Shown one piece after another: positions 13,607 to 20,039 of a stretch of DNA of 20,643 nucleotides. The stretch's first letter is position 1. Each line of letters opens with the position of its first letter. Below the pieces are notes generated by a model. The model did not search any database. It was not told the origin of the DNA and saw only the letters and a list, made by a program, of their open reading frames with translations. The position numbers and the translations under genes are program-made. This stretch comes from Chloroflexota bacterium (GTDB taxonomy: Bacteria; Chloroflexota; Dehalococcoidia; Dehalococcoidales; RBG-16-60-22): assembly GCA_016875955.1 (NCBI GenBank), contig VGOH01000003.1, positions 1 to 20,643 of the forward strand. Reading direction: 5' to 3'.

Positions 13607-16069
13607 ATGGATATTAAGAAATATGAAGTCCCGACCGATAAACTGCGCTGGGAATGCGACCCTGATATCTTTGAATTCAACCACACCAAGAACCTGGCAC
13701 CACTGCGCGAGTTCGTCGGCCAGGACCGGGCGATACGGGCCATTGAGTTTGGCCTGTCCATGGACCGTGAAGGCTACAATATCTACGTGGCCGGATTGAC
13801 TGGCACCGGCAAAACGACGGTGGTCAAGACCTATATCCAGCGCCTGGTGGAAAGAAAAAAAGTGGAGGAAAAGCGCCAGCTTGAGGACTGGTGCTACCTT
13901 TACAACTTCGCCGACCCGGACCGGCCCCAGATTGTCAGCTTGCTCCAGGGCAAGGGCAAGCCTTTCCGGGACCAGATTGGCAGCCTGCTGCAGAAACTGA
14001 GAGAAGAGCTGGCCAAGGCCTTCTCCAGCGAGGAATATACCTCGGAGAGAAAAAAGGCGGTGGAGGCAAGCCAGACAAGGCAGCAGAAGCTGCTTGAAGA
14101 GACCGCCGAGGAAGCGCAGCGGCAGGGCTTCCAATTACAGATGACGGCGGTGGGGCCAGCCCTGTTCCCCATGATTGACGGCAAGGCAATTTCACAGGCG
14201 GATTATCTGGCGCTGGATGGCTCGGTGCGCCAGAAAATAGAGAAGAAACGCAACGAGCTGCTGCAAAAGGTGCGCACCACCTTTGAGAAGATGCGCGAAA
14301 TCGAGAGCCAGACCGTGGAAAAACTGCAGGAAACCGATAAAACGGTGGCTGATTACACCATATCCCGCCTCTTCCGCAACCTGTTCAATGCTTACCAGGA
14401 CTCGGAGAAAATAACACGCTATCTTAACGACCTCAAGGCCTTCACTCTCAACAACCTGGAGGTATTCAAGGAAAGAGAGGAGCCACCCCAGGCAGTGCTT
14501 GGCATCGCGCCCAGCCAGATGATGGGCGGCCGCGACCCCTTTTTACCGTTCCAGGTAAACGTCTTTGTTGACAGCAGCGCCGCCGGCGGGCCGCCTGTAA
14601 TCACCGAGCCGAACCCGAACTATGCCAACCTGTTCGGTAAAATCGAGCGGCGCTTTTTCTTCGGCGGCTACCTCAGCGACCATACCATGCTCAAGCCGGG
14701 AGCCCTGCAGCTGGCCAACGGCGGCTACCTGCTGCTCAGCGCCAACGATGTCCTGACCAACCCCGGCGTCTGGCCGGCACTGAAACGCGCCATCCGCACC
14801 AAGGAAGTGCGCATTGAGGACCCCTTTGAGCAGTACGGCCTGGTCGCGCCGCAGGGACTGAGGCCACAGCCGATGCCGATAAACGTCAAGATAATCCTCA
14901 TCGGCGATGGCATGCTCTACCAGCTCCTCTCCATGTATGACGAGGACTTCTGGGAGATATTCAAGGTCAAGGCCGATTTTGATTTCCAGCTTGATAAGAC
15001 CAAGGCCAACCTCAAGGCTTTTGCTGCCTTCATCGCCGGCTACTGCGAGGACTGCGACCTGCACCATTTCGACCGCTCCGGCGTGGCCAAGGTAGTGGAG
15101 TATGCGGCGCGGGTGGTGGGCGACCAGGAGAAGCTGTCTTCCCGCTTTGCCTGGATTAAAGAGCTGGTGGAAGAGGCGGAGTTCTGGGCGCGGAAAGAGG
15201 GCGCTTCGCTGGTCAGCGCCAGCCACGTGGAGAAGGCAACGGAAGAACGGCGCTTCCGCCACAACCTGCCTGACGAGCGCATCCGGGAGCTCATTGAGCG
15301 CGGCACCATCTTCATTGATACCGAGGGCGAGGTGGTGGGCCAGGTAAACGGCCTGGCCATATACAGCCTGGGCGATGTCATGTTCGGCAAGCCCTCACGC
15401 ATCACCTGCAAGACGTTTCTGGGCCGCAGTGGCGTGATTAATATTGAAAGGGAGTCGCAGCTGAGCGGCCGCATCCACGACAAGGGCGTCCTGATTTTGA
15501 GCGGCTACCTGGGCTGGAAGTACGCCCAGGAGCACCCCTTATCTCTCTCCGCCAGCCTGTGCTTTGAGCAGTCTTATGAGGGCGTGGAGGGGGACAGCGC
15601 CTCCTCCACCGAACTTTACGCGCTGCTCTCCAGCCTGTCGGATATACCTATAAAGCAGAACATCGCCGTCACCGGCTCGGTGAACCAGAAGGGTGAAATC
15701 CAGCCCATCGGCGGCGTCAACCAGAAGATTGAGGGCTTTTTTCAGGTCTGCCGCGCCAAAGGCATGAACGGCGACCAGGGGGTGCTGATACCGAAAGCCA
15801 ACCTGAAGAACCTGATGCTGCGCCCGGAGGTGATAGAGGCGGTCAAGGCGGGCAAGTTCCATATCTACGCCGCCGGCACCGTTGACGAGGGCATTGAGGT
15901 GCTCACCGGCGTGGCCGCGGGCCGGCGGGGTAAAGACGGCAAGTATCCCGCGGGCACGATAAACCGCAAAGTGGCCGATACTCTGAAAGCGATGGCCGAC
16001 AAGCTCAAGAAGTTTTACGGGCCGACGGGTGAGGAAGAGAAGAAGCGAGAGAAGAAAAAGCAGGGCTAA
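13607..16069 (+). CDS. Lon-like ATP-dependent protease (LonB/LonC type, AAA_32 plus Lon_C)
   Basis: An 820-residue AAA+ serine protease for degrading misfolded or regulatory proteins in the cytoplasm. It has an N-terminal LonB-type region with Walker A GLTGTGKTT (63-71), a long charged helical insertion (about 100-260), the remaining AAA core (about 300-500), and a C-terminal Lon proteolytic domain. The catalytic Ser664 in VEGDSAS and Lys707 in GGVNQKIEG are 43 residues apart, as in E. coli Lon (679/722). No Lon N-terminal substrate domain or membrane helices are present, unlike LonA and archaeal LonB. The ATG at 13607 has GGGAG four bases upstream; a GTG at 13577 would add ten residues. Its 3' end overlaps the convergent flavoprotein gene by four bases. 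Confidence 0.92.
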   Translation: MDIKKYEVPTDKLRWECDPDIFEFNHTKNLAPLREFVGQDRAIRAIEFGLSMDREGYNIYVAGLTGTGKTTVVKTYIQRLVERKKVEEKRQLEDWCYLYNFADPDRPQIVSLLQGKGKPFRDQIGSLLQKLREELAKAFSSEEYTSERKKAVEASQTRQQKLLEETAEEAQRQGFQLQMTAVGPALFPMIDGKAISQADYLALDGSVRQKIEKKRNELLQKVRTTFEKMREIESQTVEKLQETDKTVADYTISRLFRNLFNAYQDSEKITRYLNDLKAFTLNNLEVFKEREEPPQAVLGIAPSQMMGGRDPFLPFQVNVFVDSSAAGGPPVITEPNPNYANLFGKIERRFFFGGYLSDHTMLKPGALQLANGGYLLLSANDVLTNPGVWPALKRAIRTKEVRIEDPFEQYGLVAPQGLRPQPMPINVKIILIGDGMLYQLLSMYDEDFWEIFKVKADFDFQLDKTKANLKAFAAFIAGYCEDCDLHHFDRSGVAKVVEYAARVVGDQEKLSSRFAWIKELVEEAEFWARKEGASLVSASHVEKATEERRFRHNLPDERIRELIERGTIFIDTEGEVVGQVNGLAIYSLGDVMFGKPSRITCKTFLGRSGVINIERESQLSGRIHDKGVLILSGYLGWKYAQEHPLSLSASLCFEQSYEGVEGDSASSTELYALLSSLSDIPIKQNIAVTGSVNQKGEIQPIGGVNQKIEGFFQVCRAKGMNGDQGVLIPKANLKNLMLRPEVIEAVKAGKFHIYAAGTVDEGIEVLTGVAAGRRGKDGKYPAGTINRKVADTLKAMADKLKKFYGPTGEEEKKREKKKQG

Positions 16070-16635
16070 CCGAGCTGCTGCGCCAGCCTCTGCCCCAGTT
16101 CAAACGCCTGTTTCAACAAATCCGGGTGCTCTTTTATCTCCCCCCTCTTATCCACCCCCCGCACCAGCATCTCATCAACATATTCCGCACCGAAGGCCCG
16201 GAAGAAGTATTTTATCACCAGTATTGAGCCGTCAAATAGCTGTTTGCCCTGTGTCGCCCCCACGCCGATAAAGGCGCCTTTCTTTTTGGACTCAGGAAGG
16301 TTTTTAAGAATGTTCCTTCTCACCCACAGCGCCTGGCAGCGGTCAATGAGCGCCTTAAGCTGCGCCGTAATCCCGTAGAAGAACATGGGCGACGCCACGA
16401 TGATGCCGTCGGCCTCAAGCAGCCTGGGGATAATGACGTCCATATCGTCGCGCATGACGCAGTTGCCGTCTTTAAGACAGCCGTAGTACTCCTTACAGGG
16501 CGTTATCTTCATCCTGTCCACGATAATTTTTTCTATTTCGGCCTGCCGGCTCTGCGCCCCCTTCAGCGCCTCGTCAAGAAGCAGGTCGGTGTTGCCCTTT
16601 ATCCGCGGACTGCCCATGATGCCCAGGACTTTCAA
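16066..16635 (-). CDS. Flavodoxin-fold NAD(P)H-dependent FMN reductase / iron-sulfur flavoprotein relative
   Basis: A 189-residue flavodoxin-like protein. The FMN-phosphate loop is GSPRIKGNT (8-16) and the second flavin contact VASPMFFYGITAQLKALIDR is typical of the Isf/NADPH-dependent FMN reductase group. The cysteine segment reads PCKEYYGCLKDGNC: Cys47, Cys53 and Cys59 are in place, but Tyr50 stands where the complete motif of the paralogue at 20040 has a cysteine, so a normal [4Fe-4S] cluster is doubtful. The start is TTG, with AAAGG upstream. It is 23 bases downstream of the phosphoesterase gene on the same strand and probably cotranscribed with it. Confidence 0.85.
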   Translation of the reverse strand: MKVLGIMGSPRIKGNTDLLLDEALKGAQSRQAEIEKIIVDRMKITPCKEYYGCLKDGNCVMRDDMDVIIPRLLEADGIIVASPMFFYGITAQLKALIDRCQALWVRRNILKNLPESKKKGAFIGVGATQGKQLFDGSILVIKYFFRAFGAEYVDEMLVRGVDKRGEIKEHPDLLKQAFELGQRLAQQLG

Positions 16636-16658
16636 GATTCTCTAACCTTTCTTATATA

Positions 16659-17108
16659 TTATCGGTTCTTTGGCTTTCTTTTAATAAGAAGCCAGTTCTT
16701 GCCATCGGTGTGGACGAGCACGTAGTCGCCCGACAGCTTCTGTCCTTGCAGGTTGAATTCAATCTCATCGGCTGATTTATTGTCCAGCCGGAACGTGCCC
16801 TTATCCCAGATTTCCACCGTGCCCGCCCCATACTCCCCTTCCGGGATAATGCCGGCAAAATCTATATAGTCAACGGGATGGTCTTCCGTCTGCACGGCCA
16901 GTCGCCTCACGCCGGGCGCTTCCGGCACGCCCTTGGGCACCGCCCAGCTTTTCAGCACGCCTTCCATCTCCAGACGAAAATCATAGTGCAGATGGCTGGC
17001 CTGGTGTCGCTGCACCACGAAACGTTTGCCCGCGCCGCGGCTTACTTTACCTTCCGGCTCAGGGGTTTTGCCGAATTTGCGTCTCTTCCGGTACTCTTCC
17101 AGCCCCAT
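16659..17108 (-). CDS. Stand-alone LigD-type DNA 3'-phosphoesterase
   Basis: A 149-residue protein equal to the phosphoesterase module of the NHEJ ligase LigD, which trims 3'-phosphate and 3'-ribonucleotide ends of DNA. All six active-site residues align with Pseudomonas LigD: His35 (QRHQAS), His41, Asp43 and Arg45 (HLHYDFRLE), His77 and Tyr81 (EDHPVDY). The polymerase and ligase domains are absent and no Ku gene is in the window. The start is the ATG at 17106-17108; the longer frame to 17252 would include the promoter and part of the repeat. Such single-domain enzymes exist in archaea and bacteria and probably heal broken ends. Confidence 0.92.
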   Translation of the reverse strand: MGLEEYRKRRKFGKTPEPEGKVSRGAGKRFVVQRHQASHLHYDFRLEMEGVLKSWAVPKGVPEAPGVRRLAVQTEDHPVDYIDFAGIIPEGEYGAGTVEIWDKGTFRLDNKSADEIEFNLQGQKLSGDYVLVHTDGKNWLLIKRKPKNR

Positions 17109-17148
17109 GTCTGCCCTGCCTGAAATAATGACTCGAACGGTGAGTGAT

Positions 17149-17177
17149 ATTATAATTCCCGCCCTGCCCGCAGTCAA
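17149..17177 (-). promoter_or_regulatory. Near-consensus promoter of the phosphoesterase-flavoprotein pair
   Basis: On the minus strand TTGACT (17172-17177) and TATAAT (17149-17154) are exactly 17 bases apart. The expected start is about 17142, giving a leader of about 34 bases before the ATG at 17108. This is the best sigma70-type promoter in the window. Confidence 0.75.
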
Positions 17178-17189
17178 GAAAAGGTTCCG

Positions 17190-17341
17190 TTTGCCTTGGT
17201 TGGCAGTTGACGCCTCACCCCTGCCCCCTCTCCAATTCTCTCCCCCTTTCAAACATTACTAAAATGGGGCGCAGAAGATAAGCCTGTTTGAGAGGGGGAT
17301 TAAGGGGGTGAGCGAAAGAATAACCATATGCGAATAGTACC
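17190..17341 (-). repeat. Dispersed repeat (MITE-like), copy B, inverted relative to copy A
   Basis: Read on the minus strand, this matches 47-267 from GGTACTATTCGCATATGG through CTCACCCCCTT and the hairpin to GTCAACTGCCAACCAAGGCAAA. The main stem is 17241-17255 with 17285-17299 (15 bp, one G-T type mismatch) around a 29-base loop, the same loop length as copy A although the loop sequence has drifted. It lacks the extra hairpins of copy A. It lies directly upstream of the phosphoesterase promoter and about 15 bases before the promoter of the next plus-strand gene. Confidence 0.75.
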
Positions 17342-17355
17342 TTTCCACCACTATA

Positions 17356-17395
17356 TTGAATTTTAGAGGTCGGCTGGTCTATTATTAGTAATAAT
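17356..17395 (+). promoter_or_regulatory. Promoter and A/T palindrome upstream of the orphan membrane protein
   Basis: TTGAAT (17356-17361) and TATTAT (17380-17385) are 18 bases apart. The -10 box overlaps ATTATTAGTAATAAT (17381-17395), a near-perfect palindrome around one central base, which could be an operator. Assigned by eye. Confidence 0.4.
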
Positions 17396-17440
17396 ATCCG
17401 GTAATCTGGTTTGAGTTGGTCCTAAAGTGGAGGGGAAAAT

Positions 17441-17848
17441 ATGATTGAACGTGTCCATGAACATATCATAACCGAGCTGCAACAGAATACCCGCACCGAT
17501 ACTATCTTCATTCTCACCGCGATTCTCTTGAATCTTATAGCTCTGGGCGTGAACTCAGGAGTGGCGCAAGGTTCGGATAAAGATGCTACTGTTTGGATTG
17601 TGTTCTTTACCTTTTTCAGCCTCGTCATCGCGGTCAACTTTGTGGTCGAGCTAGGATTACTAAAGGGAAAACAGACCAGAATCAAGTTGATAAACGGGCT
17701 GCTGAAGATGTACAAAGACCAGGGGGTCGATGGTTATTATGATGAGTCGCTGTTAAGCAATTATGCGCTGAGATACAATCTCTTTCTTTTCGTTGTCGTA
17801 TTCACCGGACTGATAGCGCTTGTTGTCCCTCTGGTACTGATTATATAA
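17441..17848 (+). CDS. Uncharacterised three-helix membrane protein
   Basis: A 135-residue protein that I cannot assign to a named family. Helices are predicted at about 21-38, 50-72 and 112-135, with a basic/amphipathic segment (KGKQTRIKLINGLLKMYKD) between the second and third. The N-terminus HIITELQQNTRTDTIF is polar and probably cytoplasmic. The ATG has a strong GGAGGGG five bases upstream, and a candidate promoter is present, so it is probably expressed alone. It ends eight bases from the convergent stop of the UroD-fold gene. Confidence 0.75.
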   Translation: MIERVHEHIITELQQNTRTDTIFILTAILLNLIALGVNSGVAQGSDKDATVWIVFFTFFSLVIAVNFVVELGLLKGKQTRIKLINGLLKMYKDQGVDGYYDESLLSNYALRYNLFLFVVVFTGLIALVVPLVLII

Positions 17849-17856
17849 TTCGGGCG

Positions 17857-19023
17857 CTAATGGGCTCCTTTTCTCCATTCCTGGAATGATTCACGCTCTG
17901 GCATCCTGAACTTGATTTTGTCCAGGTCAGCCGCTATTGGCTTCCGGCCGTAGGTGTGTATGGCGGCGACGGCGGCGTGGACATGAGCCGGAGGGGTATC
18001 CATGGGGATATTGGCCAGGAATATGCTCAGTTCATGGTCCCGGGCAAAGGTATCAATGAAGCGCTTGGCAGTGCTCACAATCCTCTCTACTGGCCCATCG
18101 CGTAAGAGACGGGCGTTCAGGCCGACGGTAACGGGAATGCGGATGCCCTGCTTCCGGTACCGGGCGCTGTATTCACGTACCGGCTCAAGGGGGTATTCTT
18201 CCCAGCGGCCCATGCCCATAAACAGCATTGGACTCTGCTGCGAAGCAATCTCCACATCAAAAGAGCCGTGCAGTATTCCGGCATCAAACTTCTCTGGGCG
18301 CTCTTCATTGTAATCGCCACTGTTGGAGCTGACGGCCATACCCAGTTCCTCGCCTTTGGCCATCAGGCGCTGATTGTAGGGGACCACCCATTCTTTCATA
18401 TCTTTAACCGAAAGGTTGGGCACACAAGCCCAGGCATCAACACCTCTGGTGACAGTTATGCCGCAATACGCCTTATGTTCCTTCAGGTACGGTACTAGCA
18501 CCTCGTCTACGATGAAGGTGAACAGCTCGTGGGCGAATTCAGGTTGTCTCCTCATATCCCTGATTAGGAGAGGATAGCTACGCATACCCACTGCCATGCT
18601 GAACGGGGAGCAGAAGCGGCTCAGGTACACCCCGTATTCGGTGCCAAACTTGATGCAGTCAAGGGCATAAGGCAGGCGGCCATCGCGGTAAAAATCCGGC
18701 GTTTTGAGCCGACGCAAATCCTCCGGTTCCTTGACCAGCGGGGCGCGGAAGTCAATGGTGGGCATGGCATTGTCGCTGTAAATCATCTTGGCGCCCATAC
18801 CCTCAATCTCAAAATTGTACGCATCAGCGACGGCCATGAGGTTATCCATATCATAATAGGCAGCCACCTCAGCTATGGTATCAACGAAAGTTCTGGCATC
18901 CCAGTAGAAAGTCCTGGCGGGTACGCCGGCGAGGAACATGGCATGGTCGTGCATCTGGGCGAAGACACGGACCCGGGGACGTTCCGGCTGCAAAAAGAAA
19001 CCTTTTAAATCTTTTACGGTCAT
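17857..19023 (-). CDS. Uroporphyrinogen decarboxylase (UroD)-fold protein, probable corrinoid-linked methyltransferase
   Basis: A 388-residue UroD-superfamily protein. The fold is suggested by the early VRVFAQMHDHAMFLAGV, the SRFCSPFSMAVGM strand and the C-terminal FLANIPMDTPPAHVHAAVAAI. It follows a corrinoid-protein gene by 36 bases, the arrangement of methyl-transfer systems. However, the zinc ligands of MtaA/MtbA-type enzymes (His-x-Cys, then a late Cys) are not seen: the matching places read SNSG (233-236) and Asn338. It is therefore probably not a thiol methylase of that type; another methyl donor or acceptor partner, or a UroD-like demethylase, is possible. It is not a heme-pathway HemE by motif. 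The ATG has a weak GAGG nine bases upstream. Confidence 0.75.
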   Translation of the reverse strand: MTVKDLKGFFLQPERPRVRVFAQMHDHAMFLAGVPARTFYWDARTFVDTIAEVAAYYDMDNLMAVADAYNFEIEGMGAKMIYSDNAMPTIDFRAPLVKEPEDLRRLKTPDFYRDGRLPYALDCIKFGTEYGVYLSRFCSPFSMAVGMRSYPLLIRDMRRQPEFAHELFTFIVDEVLVPYLKEHKAYCGITVTRGVDAWACVPNLSVKDMKEWVVPYNQRLMAKGEELGMAVSSNSGDYNEERPEKFDAGILHGSFDVEIASQQSPMLFMGMGRWEEYPLEPVREYSARYRKQGIRIPVTVGLNARLLRDGPVERIVSTAKRFIDTFARDHELSIFLANIPMDTPPAHVHAAVAAIHTYGRKPIAADLDKIKFRMPERESFQEWRKGAH

Positions 19024-19059
19024 GGCTTAAACCTCAGCTTTTTCATTTGTCATTTCCGC

Positions 19060-19695
19060 TTATGTCACTAGTCGCCTGGCCTTCTCCACAGCGTCAAAGG
19101 CATCTTTGCCCCAGGCGTCAGCGCCAATCTCATCGGCAAACTCCTGGCTTATTGGTACGCCGCCGATAATCACCTTCACGTTGCTCCCCAGCCCGCTGTG
19201 CTTGAGTTCGGCGATGATATTTCTCATCTCCGGCATGGTTGTGGTCATGTAACAGCCCAGCCCCAGGATATCAGGCTGGCTCTCCTTTACCTTATCAATG
19301 AAGGTCGTTGCCGGCACGTCTTCTCCCAGGTCGGTGACATTGAAATTGGCACAGCGCAGCATGTCAATAACCAGCTTTTTGCCCAGGTTGTGCATGTCGC
19401 CAGCCACTGTGCCGATGAGCACCTTCCCGGCAGTCCCGATTTGCCCCGAGGCCAGATGAGGCTCAATAACCGCCATCGCGGCCCGGAAAGCTTCCGTGCT
19501 CATGACGACATCCGGCCAGAAATAGACGTTCTTGTTCCATAATTCCCCGGCCTCCTGGATACCCGGCACCAGGGCATCGCTTATTAGGCTGGCTGGCCGA
19601 GCGCCGGCTGCCAGGGCTTTTTGGGTTAGAGCCACCGCTAGATTATCATTGCCTTCCACTATGGTTTTTTTCAGTTGCCGCAGATTATCAGACGT
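19060..19695 (-). CDS. Corrinoid (B12-binding) methyltransferase protein, MtaC-like, probable ACG start
   Basis: A cobalamin carrier of about 211 residues. It has the N-terminal four-helix cap (B12-binding_2, to about residue 85) and a Rossmann B12 domain with GDMHNLG, whose histidine (about 102) ligates cobalt, followed by LGLGCYMTTTMPEMR and a closing IIGGVPIS. The first ordinary start in frame, GTG at 19659, lacks a Shine-Dalgarno and cuts the first helix. A perfect AAGGAGGTGA (19699-19708) sits six bases (from GGAGG) before an in-frame ACG at 19693-19695, and the reading from there, SDNLRQLKKTIVEGNDN, restores the usual N-terminus. The next upstream in-frame codon is a stop within that Shine-Dalgarno. 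The partner is presumably the UroD-fold protein encoded next. Confidence 0.85.
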   Translation of the reverse strand, partial: TSDNLRQLKKTIVEGNDNLAVALTQKALAAGARPASLISDALVPGIQEAGELWNKNVYFWPDVVMSTEAFRAAMAVIEPHLASGQIGTAGKVLIGTVAGDMHNLGKKLVIDMLRCANFNVTDLGEDVPATTFIDKVKESQPDILGLGCYMTTTMPEMRNIIAELKHSGLGSNVKVIIGGVPISQEFADEIGADAWGKDAFDAVEKARRLVT

Positions 19696-19698
19696 GAT

Positions 19699-19708
19699 TC
19701 ACCTCCTT
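19699..19708 (-). promoter_or_regulatory. Perfect 10-base Shine-Dalgarno deciding the corrinoid protein start
   Basis: AAGGAGGTGA on the minus strand is fully complementary to the common 16S anti-Shine-Dalgarno tail. The only codon in the long frame at normal spacing is ACG (19695). A GTG inside the motif opens a different frame that ends after four codons. Confidence 0.8.
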
Positions 19709-19841
19709 GAGATTGCTTAAGATTCAGAAGTCACGCTCTCAGTACGGAAAGAGTCGCGCTTTTTACCCCGTCACATTCAGCTAAACGCCCCGCTGGTGAG
19801 TATGGCGAAGCAGTTGGGCATGAATGATGCAGGAGAGGAAG

Positions 19842-20000
19842 TTAAGTTATACCCAGAGCGGCCAGAACCGCAAAGACACCAAATATAATCAAGTATATAC
19901 CAAGCACCCAGGCTATTATCTGTGGCTTGATTATCACAATAATTCCGCCCAGAATTGCCAGAATGCCGCCGACAACACCGCTGATTTGTGGCAGTCCCAT
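19842..20000 (-). CDS. DUF3096-like small membrane protein
   Basis: A 52-residue protein read directly from the sequence. It starts MGLPQISGVVGGILAILGG and contains two hydrophobic helices separated by IIKPQIIAWVLG, then YLIIFGVFAVLAALGIT and a stop. The two-helix pattern with a Pro-containing turn and GIYLIIFG is that of the DUF3096 family of small inner-membrane proteins of unknown function. A strong AAGGAGG lies five bases before the ATG. It follows the flavoprotein gene by 39 bases on the same strand and may be cotranscribed with it. Confidence 0.8.
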   Translation of the reverse strand: MGLPQISGVVGGILAILGGIIVIIKPQIIAWVLGIYLIIFGVFAVLAALGIT

Positions 20001-20039
20001 GATGACCTCCTTATGCTCCATATTTGATGGCTCGGATAC

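Noticed and set aside
14543..15262. 239-residue minus-strand open frame
   Set aside because: It is antisense to the Lon-like gene and explained by codon bias of the real gene.
17857..19023. HemE of the haem pathway
   Set aside because: HemE active-site motifs are not seen and the adjacent corrinoid protein points to methyl transfer.
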